Numbered from the stretch's first letter, positions 37,403 through 49,760 are shown. The stretch: DNA of 64,000 nucleotides from Welwitschia mirabilis (GCA_051453625.1 JBOZIK010000001.1:293927673-293991672), one strand, 5' to 3'. Made by a program: numbers and translations. Notes: generated by a model not told the origin, from the letters alone.

Positions 37403-39002
37403 TGTTGGGGTTGACATCACTCTAAGTTAAAACTTGAGGTCCCTTAACAAAAACTAATATATATACATATATGTATTAACACATCCAAAGTGTTGAACTT
37501 TAGCCATTACACATCTTATATCACTAAAAGCTCAATTAATTAGATAAACTTGTGATTACCATAGCTAAGCATCAAACATGTGGAATTATACACATCAAAA
37601 TTTTATTTCTTTTAATTATTAATATCTATTATTTGTTGTTTCATTTACTTCTAGTGCACAAGTATCATGGTAATTGACAAGAGTTTACAACCACAAAATA
37701 ATTAGAGGAAGTAGAGAAGAAAGCCTAGATTTATCATCTTTCTCACTACATTTCACTGCTAATACCAATCTCACCACTAGTTTTCAACTATGTCATCACA
37801 ATCTTCTATGAGTCTCTGCCAAAGTTTTTTTTTTTAAGGAAAAAAAATTGTTTTCAAATAGTTTTTGTAGAAAATATTTTTGTAAAAGATTTTTTCTAAA
37901 AAACCTTTTATTTTTAAAGAATTATTTTAAAAAATGTTTTATTTTTAAAGATTTTTTTTTAAGAAAAATGTTTTTTTTTCAAATAGTTTTTTAAAAAGAA
38001 CAATTTTTTTTCCAAATAGCTTTTTTTGAAATACATTTTTGTTTATGCTATACACTATGTAGATTTAAAGTGATGTCAAGAACTAATGTGACCTATTGAT
38101 TTGTACAGTGTACTACTCACCCTGCTACTTCTAAAGATGGATCTTTATTTATTAGTTTTTTTAAATAACATTTTATTTTTAGAGAGTTTTTTAAAGAAAA
38201 ATTTTTAATTTTTAGAGAGGTTTTTTTAATAAATTTTTTTTTTATTTTTCAAAGGGTTTAACGACTATTTTTTAAGAGAGAAGAGGGTCAATTTTTAAGG
38301 AGTGAATTCTTCAAAAATCATTTTTAGAAGAAGTGTATTTTGAAGAAGACAGGAATTACAAAGAATCCTGTTTTTCAAAAGAGGTGCATTTTCGAAGGGC
38401 ATTTTCATAATGTATTCAATAATTTTTCAAAGCATTTCAGCATTTTTCAGAGGGTTTGAGAGATATATTTTTAACAGAATTATTCAACGTTTTCAACCAC
38501 ATTTCAAAGTATTTTTAGTCATATTTTCATAGTGTTTTCAGCCCCTTTTTTTGCTATCTTTTGAAATAATATATGCTTTAAAAGTTTCTCGAGATTTCTT
38601 TATTTCAAATTTGTCTTTAATTGATGATTTTGCATTTTGCATTTATTAGAAATGTCATTAATATATATAAATACAAATCATGATGATAATTTAATTATGT
38701 TTCTTTTTTAAAAACTAAAAAACAACTTTTTTGTTCATTGAAAATCCATTTTTAAAGGTTTTATTTGATTACATAGACCCAAAAAAAAGGGAAATTTAGA
38801 CACCTTCTCTCTTTTTCTTCATTCTAGTAATTTTCTACATCCTTTATTTAGACATATTTCCCTTTGACTCTAGCCTTGTGAGACCATTCATGGATTTCAC
38901 TATATCCATAGGAAGGGGCCTGAGGTGTTTACCGTCTCAGACAAGCCTTTTTAGATGTGTGTGTAACCCTTCTTTACTATAGGAAAATTTTGTACATAAA
39001 CA
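37403..39002 (+). repeat. X 5' LTR (1,600 bp)
   Basis: Starts TGTTGGGGTTGACATCAC and ends TACATAAACA. Its first 150 bases match 46,492-46,644 (both contain AAAACTTGAGGTCCCTT) and the rest matches 59,438-60,747 (both contain TGTGGAATTATA, CCTAGATTTATCATCTTTCT, ACCACTAGTTTTCAACTATG). It contains a long A/T minisatellite (37,828-38,260) and a second array (about 38,400-38,550). Confidence 0.88.
37828..38260. repeat. A/T minisatellite inside X 5' LTR
   Basis: Degenerate units of about 30-40 bp alternating T-rich and A-rich segments (TTTTCAAA.AGTTTTT..AAGAAAA theme). The same array, with different unit number, is in the partner LTR at 59,720-60,000. A-run/T-run alternation makes the units partly self-complementary. 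Confidence 0.65.
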
Positions 39003-39003
39003 C

Positions 39004-39024
39004 CTTTCTAGTGCTAGAAGGAGG
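39004..39024 (+). promoter_or_regulatory. Probable X primer binding site
   Basis: CTTTCTAGTGCTAGAAGGAGG follows the LTR end. TAGTGCTAGAAGGAGG looks like a decayed TGGCGCTAGAAGGAGG, a tRNA 3'-end complement (G-to-A and C-to-T changes). Which tRNA is involved I cannot state. Position immediately after the LTR is the main support. Confidence 0.5.
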
Positions 39025-39059
39025 ACCTTTCATCCTCTTTAACTATTAACTTTTCATAT

Positions 39060-40620
39060 TCTCTTTATTCTTGATTGTTTTCTATTGGATGATCAGTCAT
39101 GTATCATCCCTCTTTGTGGTATTCTTGTTTGACTCCTCTTTTCATTCTTCTTAACTCAATCTTTTCATTCCTTTACCTTTTACTTGAGATTGGAACTACA
39201 AGTTTCCTATTAAAGAGTTCTTTACTATTTATACTCAATTTGCTAAAGTTAAATAAACTCATGCCATTCCAAAACCTTCATAACAACTCAATATCTCATT
39301 TAATTCAAGAGTGAATAACACCAAGGAACTTGTAAAAAACTTCAAGAATCTTTTGGGATTATATGATGTTTATCATCATGACATTACTTATTGAGTCTTT
39401 GCTTTTACTTTTCAAGGACTTTTATTACATTGTTCCTCATCCTTGGAAATAGATTGATTTTAACCTAGTCTAAACTAGAGGAAAAGTTTACTAGACAATT
39501 TGGAAAATTCATGAGTTTTACTTTATCTAGAACAAATTTCACTAGTATTCAAAAAATCCTAGGAGAGAACCTTAGGTAGTATAACCTGATATTTATCTAT
39601 CAACTTTCTTCTATTCCTAATGAAATGAAATCCAGTGATGTTAACATAAAAAACTTTTATATTTTTACTTTAGAATATTTTTTAGCATATCAAATCACTG
39701 GTGATCCAAACATCACCATGTTAGAAAAATTCATGTACAAAGAAATAAATCTAAAGAGTATTAGTCCATTGAGCTTCATGCACTACTCAACTGATAATCC
39801 TATCCTTCCACATCCTATTTAGGACCTTCAACAATCATCCAATTAAAATAGTAATGCTTCACCTACAAATGCATGGCTACCAATACCTCAAACTCTTTAA
39901 GCCTTACCTCCAACTCAGCACAACTTCTTAACACAAAAACCTTTGAAATCTTATAATAAAACCCAATCATAATAGTTATTTTAATTAGACATTCACAACA
40001 AAAATTATTCTAACGATGCTACTTCAACACTCAATCTAGCTACTAACTATGGAAGTTAAACTAAATAATTAGAACTAAGCTAAATCTTAACAACATTGCA
40101 AAAACTAGTCAATGAGGTAACTAACTTAAAAAAGAATCAAAATCAAACATTAAGCCAAGTACAACCAATACAACTTGAGGTAGGTCAAGTTTCCACCAAT
40201 ACTAATAACTATTATAGATTCCATCAAATTTCACATTCTAAGAAAAATTGTCGAGAGTTTTAATCAATCTTTAGAGAAATATCTAAGAACCATGTAAAAG
40301 CACCTTTGATGATAGTAGAGATTACCCTTGAATCAAAAAGCATGCTTATCCAATTTCATAAATAATTTAATGTCTCAAATAGCTCTAGACTAGTCAACAA
40401 TATTAGATCACATAAGAATGAAAAAAATTTTGGAAACCCATAAGGAAAATACCTCCAAAGAATTAATGTTTATGCCTCTTCTAATATAATATTCTAGAAC
40501 CCTTATAATGTAACTTCTTCATCATAAAATCCAAGTAAAATCAACCATGATATACTACCATAATTAAACAAAGTATCTTTTCAAGTTACTGATAATGAAA
40601 GTAAAGACATTATTAAACCT
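39060..40620 (+). pseudogene. X gag remnant
   Basis: Frames across 39,330-39,680 carry GLYDVYHHDITY, FAFTFQGLLLHC, SLLDNLENS and ERTLGSI, fitting the Tat-type gag core in which an LF..L.G.A..WF stretch is followed by W..L...F and an ESF...RW segment. The zinc motif at 40,209-40,260, YYRFHQISHSKKNCREF, retains the H...H...C pattern of the Tat nucleocapsid (Y.FH...H...NC). An Asn/Gln/Thr-rich linker lies between (39,830-40,200). No long open frame survives. Confidence 0.7.
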
Positions 40621-41340
40621 TTCAACATTATGAATGAGTTTAAGAAGGTCAAGATCAAAATTCCTGTCAATAATTTCATGTAATTCCAAGAAGTTAAGGA
40701 TGTTCTAAGAGAATCATTATTTCAAAACAACACTGGCATTAGGGGTAAGTGTGTTTTCTCTCAAGAGAAGCCCATGCACCTTATTGTAATTGAAGTGAAA
40801 AACATTCATGCTAATACTTTGATAATATCTGAGCCTAAATGAAATATTCCCCTTAAACAAGAACAACCTCCATTTCTAATATCCTTAATCATAAATGGAG
40901 ATAATGTTCATACTATCTAGTGGGTTTAAGAGTAACTCTTAATGTCATGCCATATGAAGCTTGTGAAGCCATTGGCTTTAGGATGCTATCACCCATAATA
41001 GGAGTTGTTCAACTAAATGGCTCAATCATCTAAGTTGTAGAAATGTTGAAAGATGTTTATGTTCAACTGAAAGCATACCTATACATATCATTTAAAGTAA
41101 ACATCCATGTAGCCAACATGAAGCCTACTAATGAAATGTTACTTTCTCACTCATGTGGAACCTAATTTCAAGGATTCTTTTATTTAGATTTATCAAAATT
41201 ACTTATCCATGTCAAAGGAAAAGCTGAATTAATTGTTATACTAGGAGAACCTTTCTTCAAGTAAGTAGTAACTCTTTTAAGTGCTTTCAACACCTCAGGC
41301 CATAGCTTTAGACCTCCTTTCATAGAGCTAGTTAACTTAG
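40620..41340 (+). pseudogene. X aspartic protease remnant
   Basis: At about 40,925-41,080 the frame reads TLNVMPYEACEAIGFRMLSP and continues with a VVQLNGS segment and VEMLKDVYVQL. This fits a Tat-type retropepsin after its catalytic D-G-G-S block, which is scrambled here by a stop and a frameshift near 40,915-40,935. A later block, KGKAELIVILGEPFFK (41,215-41,262), fits the post-protease GE/EE segment. The region is otherwise open for long stretches. Confidence 0.65.
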
Positions 41341-41649
41341 ATTTGGAAGAACATAAAGAAGAAAAAGAAGTTGAATTAGCAAATGAAATAATTGAGATGA
41401 AGTTTGATATTTATAAATCCAATCCTTTTGTAGAAATATTTTTTACTACTTACTACCAATCTTATTAAGAGATGTATGAGAATTACAATGATGTTTATCC
41501 CTTACACTAATCAAATGGAAGAACTTTTCTCTTTGTTGATCCACCTCCATAAAAAAAAACTTATATTTGTTTCATTCACTTGTTGATCTCATATAAGATA
41601 CTAAAGTTCAAGCCAAGTATGATGAAGATCTTGTATACTATGACCCTAA

Positions 41650-42090
41650 AATTTCCTTTGAAAACATACAAGATTTTGATGTGGTCATTCTTCATGTAGA
41701 TTAAGCTTCTTCTAAAAGAGGAATAGGTGCATGAATTATGCTAACTATTTCTAGATGGATACCTATTCTAAAAGTAATTTACTTCACTATCTTCATGACA
41801 AATAACATAATAAAATATGAAGCATTAATACACAGAATAAAGTTTGCTTAATGTTAGACCTAGGAAAACTTAAAATTTTTAGTGATTCACAACTAGTTAT
41901 TAATTAAATCAATGGGATCTATAAATATTAAATCCCTCTAATGCAATGTTATAAGACATATGTTCTTAACTTACTTAAGACTTCGATTACGTGATAGTGC
42001 AACATTTTCCTCATGAGTAAAATTATATATTTGATGTCCTTGCATAAGATGCTTCTATTTTTGACGTCTTCTTCATTAATGGAAATTACA
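41650..42090 (+). pseudogene. Additional (archaeal-type) RNase H domain, upstream of RT
   Basis: A full RNase H fold is readable: VILHVD at 41,684-41,701 (first catalytic Asp, GAT 41,699-41,701), ASSKRGIGA, then IKYEALIHRIKFA with Glu at 41,819-41,821, a strand ending FSDSQLVIN with Asp at 41,884-41,886 (after a frameshift near 41,875), and FDVLA.DAS with the fourth acidic residue at 42,033-42,035. All four D-E-D-D residues survive, although stops and frameshifts interrupt the frame. This matches the extra RNase H acquired by Tat/Ogre-type elements. In the Tat elements I know, it lies between the Ty3-type RNase H and the integrase. Here it lies between protease and RT, about 330 bases before the RT linker, and no second copy fits in the short RH-IN interval (43,860-44,000). 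Confidence 0.75.
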
Positions 42091-43865
42091 ATTTCAAAGT
42101 AATTATTAAAAAATCCTTTTGCTATTCAATTTCTGATAACATTACCTACCTACAAATCTTTGATGATGATAATCAAGTTGCTAGTTTTCTAACTACATAA
42201 GAAGAATTTCAAGGTAACATTATTGAAGTCCAAAATGTAGAAAAGGAAATTGAAATAGAAGATGAGTCTTTTGAGATTTTTCTAAATCAACTTAATCCTA
42301 AATTATTAAAATGAGAATTATATTGGAAAACTAGAAAGCTAAATCAAAGTGCAAATCAGGACGATTGACAAGCTCTTACTAAGGCTAAAATAATCACTAT
42401 TCATAAAAACCATACAGACATACCTATAAAAATCAATAGTAAACTACATGTGGATAATAAGAGGAAAATTATTGATATACTACATGAGTTTAATACTATT
42501 TTAGCATGGTCATATAATGATCTTAATGTATATAACCCTTTTGATTATCACACATACAATTCATCTTCTACCAAACACTAAGCCTTTTCATTAAAGATTA
42601 AGGCAAGTAAATCCAAATATTGAACTGATCATGAAGTTGAATATTAATAAGCTCCTATAATCTAAAATCATTTACCTAGTCAAGAACTTAAGTTGATTAA
42701 CTAACTTAGTACCTATGAGAAAGAAACCTAGAGAAATTCTATTATGTGTAGATTTTAGAAAACTAAATTTGATATGCATTAAATATAACTATTCTTTACT
42801 AAATATGGAAGTATTACTTTAAGAAATTAATTTATGACAAAGATACTCATTCTTAATGATTATTCAAAATACAATCATATCCTCATAAGTAAATCAGATC
42901 AACCAAAGACTACATTCATAATCAAATGGGGAATCTTTCAATTTGCAAAGATGCCTTTNNNNNNNNNNTAATGTTGGTTATACTCTTTAGAAAGATAAGG
43001 ATGAAATATTTAAAGGCTTAATAGGTAAATGCATTATTATTTATTTAGATGATCTCACTATATTTTCATAGGATAGTGGGACTCACATTAGAGATCTATG
43101 ATGCATCATTATAAGATATAGATATTATGGTGTTTTCTTAAATTTTAAGAAATCAGTGTTTAGCATTCAATTAGAAAAATTTCTTGGATATCTTATCATA
43201 AAGCATGGAGTTTTAATTAATCCAAAAGATCCAATGTGATTCTATATATCCCATATCTCTTAATAAAGAATGAATTAAATTCCTTCTTTGAAAATATCAA
43301 ATTTTTCAACATTCCATCCCAATGTTTATAGAGTTAATTAAACCCATTAATGTTATGTTAAAAAAAAAACTTAATAGAATGGAATGAAGAAATAAATCAA
43401 GCTTTTATTTTCATCAAGGAATAAATCATTGAAGATTTAGTCTTAGTTGCTCCATGTTTTTAAAGTGAGCTCTTTCTATATGTCTTTTTGAATAAACACA
43501 TTACTGCAACATTTTAACTCAAGATGTTCAAAATAAGGGAGAAAAGCCTATTGCATTTATGTCTAATCCTTTGAAGAATAAAGAGACAAAGTATACTCTA
43601 GTTGAAAAGTAGTTATATGTAATTGCTAAAGCTCTAAAGAAATTTAATTATTATCTTTTAGGAGCTAAAGTTATTGTCATAGTTCATGATCAAGCAACTG
43701 TAGCCTCAGTTAAAGTACAAGATTCTTCTGAGAAAAGAGTCAAATGGATCATGAAGTTACAATAATATGATATACAATGGAGAGTATCTAAAATTATAAG
43801 AGGAAATGATATGACCCAATTGATTTCTTAGGCTATCACTCTCAAGGATGAAGAAACAGAAGTTG
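42090..43865 (+). pseudogene. X reverse transcriptase and Ty3-type RNase H remnant
   Basis: The linker ends with NTILAWSYNDLNVYNPFDYH at about 42,492-42,550, the segment just before the RT fingers. RT blocks: LLCVDFRKLN-like block near 42,740-42,770, ILILNDYSKYN near 42,846-42,880 (first catalytic Asp kept in LND), TTFIIKWGIFQFAKMPF near 42,909-42,958, then a 10-N gap where the next block lies. The palm motif IIIYLDDLTIFS has YLDD intact at 43,042-43,053. FLNFKKSVFSIQLEKFLGY and the connection follow. The RNase H part covers about 43,440-43,860. Stops at Trp/Gln positions are frequent. Confidence 0.82.
42959..42968. other. Assembly gap (10 N)
   Basis: Run of 10 N inside the X reverse transcriptase, just after the MPF block. 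Confidence 0.99.
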
Positions 43866-43979
43866 ACTATGAACCAATACCAACTCACATCCTATAGCTA
43901 GATAATGATGAAAGTGTACCTATTTCTCTAAATTAAAATAATTATCATTTATATATAGACATTAAATATTATCCTACAT

Positions 43980-44960
43980 TTTATAAATGTCCTTAATATC
44001 TACTAAAATACAAGAGGAAACTCTTAGTTTCTAGGCATTTTAAGTTTTCTCTTATACAAGGTGTTATCCATCATAAAAAATTTCATGGAATCTATTTCAG
44101 ATGCCTTGATCAAAAGTAAGCTCCACACTGCTTGCAACATCTACATCAAGAAGATCATTCAGATCATAAAGCCATACTACATAAGATCATGTAGGCATTA
44201 TATCATTGTCCAACCTGCGTGAAAGAAACCTATAATGTTGTCAAATCATATTTACAATGCCAAATCTTTAAAGGTAGAGAAGCTAAAAGTTTGGTGTCTT
44301 TGAGGCCAATCATTGAGATAAAACTATTTACTAAGTGAAATTTATATTTTATTATACCTATCAATCCTTCTTTCTAAACTCAACATCATTTTGTTATCAC
44401 TGCAACTGATTATTACACTATATGGTTGAAGAATAAGATCACATGAAATGCTACAAGCCATGAAGTAATTAAATTTCTTGAAGAGGTTATCATTTATTGA
44501 TATGAAATTTATTACCCTTAATAGCTAATAATGTTCTTTCTTTTATATTAGCTAAGTTAAAAAATTGAGCCATTAAGAAACACATCTTTATCAAACTTTC
44601 TACAGAGTAGTAACCACAAGGTAACGGTCTTACAAAATCATCTAATAAAATTGTGATCTTAATAATAAAAATATGATGGATAAAAATCCAAATTATTAGC
44701 ATGAAAAGCTTAAATGAGCCATTTGGAATGATAAAATTTTCTATAAAGAATTAATCAAATATTTACCTTATGAACTAGTCTAAGATCAGAAATCATTATT
44801 TTCCATTAATCTAGAGATTTCCACATATGTATTCTTTCTATATTATCTAGAATCTAGAAAAAACATTATTGTAATAATCTACTAATTATGGAAACTTGAA
44901 CCAAAAAGAATTCAAGTTGTAGAGAACCTCTCTTGTCATGAGTCTACTATTAAGAGATGA
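43980..44960 (+). pseudogene. X integrase remnant
   Basis: The zinc domain is well preserved: HQEDHSDHKATLHKIM at about 44,147-44,195 supplies His residues and CPTCVKETYNVV (44,210-44,245) the CxxC. The core has FVITATDYYTIWLKNKI at about 44,390-44,440 with the first catalytic Asp. The second acidic site lies in the IANNVLSFILAKLKN segment near 44,520, with Asp changed to Asn. PQGNGLTKSSNK near 44,608-44,645 should hold the Glu, here Lys. A C-terminal segment around 44,905-45,020 keeps RDDSIRSLPPQNFRLMN. Not functional. Confidence 0.8.
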
Positions 44961-46491
44961 TTCGATAAGAAGTTTACCTCCACAGAATTTTAGGTTGATG
45001 AATTAGTTCTCAAAAGAGATAAAAGTTCAGGACTCTAATATAAGTTCTTTTTAATATGATTAGGATCTTATCAGATTATCAATATGATATCTCCAAATGT
45101 ATATCAAATTTTAAACATGTAATAAAATAGGTTGCATTACAATTTTAATGCATTTCATCATAAGCATTTCTACTCTATTATTCCACAAGAACACTAGGTA
45201 GAAGATTAGGATCATTTCTTTTTTTGGTTATGCGTTTTATACATATGCATTGCATTCATCTTTAGCTACAATTATGATTGCATTTTTAGTTTGCATTTTT
45301 AATTTTCCTAATTTTAGTATCTTTCTTTCATGCATTATTGTATATGTTTTACTTGTTACTTTAGAACCATTTTAAAAATCTAAATAAAGAGAAACTTTAT
45401 TTAAAAAAATGAAAAAACATAAAATATCTTAGGAGGTCTTGTATGTTTTTTTTTTTAACTAACTTGTAACCGAGTCTAGAGGTTTTGGTATTTCCTAGCC
45501 TTACCTTTTACTTTGCAACTTAGGTTGTAGGATCTTTTGGTTGTTATTTCAATGTATTCATCTCATGTATGGTAATATTGGAATGTAAGATGAATTTTTC
45601 AGATTGTACTTTTTATCATGGCATATCAGAGGGAGGATGTTCATTCCTACTAGGCTTATGAGCTCATGTCCCTTATCTAGTGGCTAGAACTCATTTTCAA
45701 GTTTAAAAAATTTGATAAAAAGAATGAATAAAAGAATATATCTATAGGCCACATTACTTTTGATTAGTATGATTTGTGTTTAATTATTTGCATCAGGGTT
45801 ATGAATTCTCACTATCAATGTAGCTCTAATGATACATTAATTTCACTTAGCATTTATATCGAGGTTATGAATGCTCATTAGTAGTGTGGCACTATGATCC
45901 TCTATATGATCTTAGCTAACTCTATTAAGAGGATGCAAAAGAACACTTTATACTCAATTCAATCCTATGCTATAATTGATTAAAAAGGTATGAAAGGGTA
46001 ATCTGGAAATAGATAAGGTGGGTCATAAGTCTCAAGTCATATGGTATTGATAACCCACATGATTCCTATTTACCTAATATCTGTCAAGTAGAGGATTAAT
46101 CTACTATCAATCAAAAATTAATGGATGACAATTAAGCTTATTGACCTGATGCATTTATGCTTTGATAACCCAAAAATAATTAAAAAAATTAAAACTAAAT
46201 GAAAAATATTTTAGTTTATTTTTATTGCATTATAATTGCCATTTCTCTTTTAGTTCATTTCATTATTTATCATTTTAAGTTATTTAATTAGTCTCTTATA
46301 TCCTTTGTTTACATGTGGATTCATATTTTGCATTTAAGTTTATTACATATAGCTTTTAATTTTTTATTAGTCATTATAATAAGCATAATTAGCTTCATAT
46401 ATATTTTTATCTAGTTTTGCATTTTTAGATATCTTTATCACTTGTACATTCATTGCATGATGATGAAATTTTTATTTGATTAGAGTTTAAA
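44960..46491 (+). other. X 3' untranslated region
   Basis: No coding domain was recognised between the integrase end and the 3' LTR. No clear polypurine tract is visible before 46,492. A repeated phrase (CATTAATTTCACTTAGCATTTATAT-like, with ATGAATNCTCA) occurs twice at about 45,780-45,900. Confidence 0.5.
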
Positions 46492-46644
46492 TGTTAGAAC
46501 CAACATCACCCCAAGTGAAAACTTGAGGTCCCTTGAAAAAAACCAAATACATACATACACACACACATATATTAAAGAATTCAATGTATTAAACTTCAGC
46601 CACTACACATCTTATACCACTAAAATCTTAGTTAATAAGATAAG
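46492..46644 (+). repeat. X 3' LTR, first part
   Basis: Starts TGTTAGAACCAACATCACC; matches the first 150 bases of the X 5' LTR. Interrupted at 46,644 by E2. The last five bases (ATAAG, 46,640-46,644) are E2's target duplication. Confidence 0.85.
46640..46644. repeat. Target site duplication of E2, left (ATAAG)
   Basis: ATAAG before the LTR; ATAAT follows the 3' LTR at 59,433-59,437 (4 of 5 match). Removing E2 and one copy restores an uninterrupted X LTR (GATAA.. TTGTGA..ACCAT), as in the other X LTR at 37,545-37,562. Confidence 0.75.
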
Positions 46645-47672
46645 TGATGTACTACCAATTTGTGGTTATTTCATGGGGTTTTATGAGCTATTTTGCAGAA
46701 CATTTGCATATTTTTAGATGTAATTCTGAGGATTTTAGAGAATTAATGGAAGATATAAGAAATGTGTAATTTTTAGCATAATTTAGGGCATTTATATCAC
46801 ATTTTGATACACATGGCTTTAGAGGAAGATTACTAATGAAAAAGACTAGTTTCTTCTCACTACAATGAATAAAGAAGGTTGTCATCTTCTCTGTCGTCCT
46901 TACAACATGTAGGATGATGATACATCTACATGCTGATGTGGACTGTAAAGAGCCATTATGGCCTATGTCATCTAGATGATAGTCAAGACAGTCATTGTAA
47001 TTAACTATGATAGCTAGTCTTAACTATTTCATTTATTTATCTTCTATAAAGGAGTGCCTTTTGTTGTCATTTTTTGCTATGTAACCTATAAATAAGACTC
47101 TCTTTTGAGACTTCTATCCATCTTCAATGCATCAAAAATTCTTGTGATAAGAGATTAAAGGGTGGGAGATCCATCTTAAGAGTTACAAAAAGATGATCTC
47201 TTGATGGATGGTTGTGCATCTTCCATTGAGGCCTAGCTATTTTGTAACTCAATCATTTAGTTCCTTTTAATATAAAAAACTTTGTCTTCATTATTGCATT
47301 TAGATTTGTTAGATGTTCTTTATGATTTATGTTTCCCTTGGATTACTAACAATTTCATTGTAATATATATCTTAATAGTAGCCTTTGTTAAGGCCAAAAG
47401 AAAGTAGTTCATTTTATTTTTACATTACATTTAATTAGTTGCATTTCACATTTGCATCACATATTTTATTTGTTCCTTTTTTTTTTAATTTTGGTTACTT
47501 CACTTTATTGAAAATCAATCCTTATTCTTCTCTCGTAATTTTTTAATAACATATGATATTCGGGTTGACTCTCATTCATACTAATGTGTTGTATTATGTA
47601 AGATATCTATTTTATTTGTAGATGATAAGATCTTTTTAAGTATAAATGTTTACATAAATACACGTTGCAACA
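46645..47672 (+). repeat. E2 5' LTR (1,028 bp)
   Basis: Starts TGATGTACTACCAATTTG and ends CACGTTGCAACA. Matches 58,365-59,432 throughout, with roughly one difference every five to six bases in the first 150 bases by eye. It contains two copies of the semi-palindromic module and a conserved TATA box. Confidence 0.9.
47087..47094 (+). promoter_or_regulatory. TATA box of the E2 5' LTR
   Basis: TATAAATA followed by AGACTCTCTTTTGAGAC, conserved in the other LTR at 58,845-58,852 despite general divergence. Likely marks the U3/R boundary region and the start of the element's RNA. Confidence 0.65.
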
Positions 47673-47675
47673 AAT

Positions 47676-47692
47676 TGGCATCATTACTAAGG
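47676..47692 (+). promoter_or_regulatory. E2 primer binding site, tRNA-Asp type
   Basis: TGGCATCATTACTAAGG, three bases after the LTR end. It differs from the complement of the plant tRNA-Asp 3' end mainly by G-to-A and C-to-T changes at CpG sites. Supports Athila-lineage membership. Confidence 0.75.
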
Positions 47693-48140
47693 AAGGCTAC
47701 TAAGAAATACAAGGATTGTCATTGTTCAAGTAAGTACATTAGATTTTTATAAAATTATTTATCCATAGAGATGTATTTATATTATGAACCATAGGTTTTT
47801 GTTTTCTATTTATAGTTATAGTTTTAGTTTTAGTAGTAAAATAACCATTGTCCATCTATCATCCCCATGATAGTTAGGGTGATAGTCGGTGATTTTAGTT
47901 TTTATTTTTAGTTTTTCTCTTTAGATTTTAGCTTTTTATAAAAAAATAGTCTATATCATTTCCTTTATTATTTACTTGACCAGAATGATGATAGTGTTTT
48001 TCTAGTTTTTAGCTTTCCACTATATTAAAGTTTTGTTCTTGCTTTCTGTGTGTGTCATTTTTTCTATTATCCCCATGATAGTCGAGATGATAGTTTGTTA
48101 TTTTTTATCTTGTTTTCTATTGTTTTATATTTTTAGAATG
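47693..48140 (+). other. E2 leader
   Basis: Non-coding leader carrying two long copies of the semi-palindromic module (47,850-47,886 and 48,053-48,093) and a fragment (47,978-47,996), separated by T-rich spacers with the phrase TTTTTAGTTTT. Confidence 0.65.
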
Positions 48141-49760
48141 TTGTGATATGATGAACCTAGAAAATAAATATCATAGAAAAAGGCTATTTATGCAAAAAAA
48201 ATTAGAGAAGCACTGGAAGATTTTGAAATCAAGTCAGGAAAAAAAACTTAAGATGCATACAATCCTTCTTCTGAATTTATTTTTTTCTAAATAAAATCCT
48301 ATAGAATAAAACTTAGAAGAAGAAAATTAGTGTACAATGTAAGTACCACTCAAAAACAAAAGCAAGTTATAGGATTTTTAATCTCTAGTTCTAATGCAAA
48401 TGTTACCCTGAGGGAATTACTAAGTAATAAAAAATAAGAATTTTAAATCCCTTTTGATTTATGCCCAAGAGATGATATTGAGATAAAGAATCTAAACACC
48501 TATTTTAAATTTTAGTGGTGAATATGATGAAAATCCCCTCCAACATTATAGACATAGAACAATTAATTCTTACCTCAGGAATGGAAAGAAAAAGAATAGT
48601 GATAGAAATACATGGTAATCTTTCCTATGACATTAATAGGTATAGCTAAAAATTGGCTAAAACCTATATTCCATAAAAGTTTAAAAACTTAGGATAAGTT
48701 CAACATACCTTTATCAAAATATTTATGAGTTAAGAAACCATTAGAAAAAGGAAAAAGAAAGTAATAAACTTTCAACAAAAACCAAATGAGGATTATCTTC
48801 CACATATAAATGTTCCTTTATAGCAATTCTTTCTAAGCTAGCAAATGCTTTTTCATGTGAAGAACTTATTAATTACTTTTATAGTGAACTAAATTCCCAT
48901 ATAAAATAACTTATAGACTTCTCTTATGGAGGAAATATTATGAACCTCATATTAGAAAATGCATAAATAATATTAGAATAACTTATGGAGGTAAGCTAAA
49001 CTTGGCCAACATCAAAAGAAAATCACACTGTAGGATAACTCATCAAAGATCTAAAAGAGATTAAACAAGAAAAAAAGGTATAATACAATCCTATAAATCT
49101 AATAAGAGATTTTATAACAACATTGAAGAAATATACTGAAATGATTTTAGATGCCAAATCAGAAATTAAAAGAAATGTTGTACCAACTTATGCCTTATGT
49201 AAGGATAATTACCACATTAGTAAGGATTATCCACTTTTTTCAAGATACAAAAGAAAAATACATGAAGAATTTTGTACTTTTAATTAAACATTTTCAAACT
49301 TTAGAAATCAAAATCAGACATATCCAAGACTGAATATGTATTTTCAAAAAAAATTTAACCTTTTAAAAATCAATTCAAAAACTCAAACTTTTAACCGATT
49401 CCATCAAATTTTTAACATCAAGATGATTCTCTTTAAAACTCTATTGTTAACCTTACAAAATTATAAGAGAAACAAAATTCCAACATTGAAAACTTAGTAA
49501 ATGTCATTCAATAAACCATGCTGATAAATCAAAGACCACAAAGATCATTGATAATACAACTTTTTCCAAATCCCAATAAAGTAAGAAAGGATTGTAAGAT
49601 TATAACACAAAGTAAGCATGAAGTAAACCCTCCACCTTATGAAGCATTAACCTTCCAAAATGATACTTAAGATGATGAGGAAGAAGAGGACATCAAAATA
49701 TTGTAAGGTTATAACTTCCCTTCTCTTAGTAAAAATAAAAATAAAAATTCTTCACAAACA
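48140..49760 (+). pseudogene. E2 cassette A gag remnant
   Basis: The N-terminal segment near 48,390-48,500 contains SSNANVTLRELLSNKK and PFDLCPRDDIEIKNLNTYF, equivalent to the E1 gag start. The zinc knuckle at about 49,188-49,240 reads YALCKDNYHISKDYPLF; the first and last Cys of CX2CX4HX4C are both changed to Tyr (TGT to TAT). Stops and frameshifts elsewhere. Confidence 0.72.
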
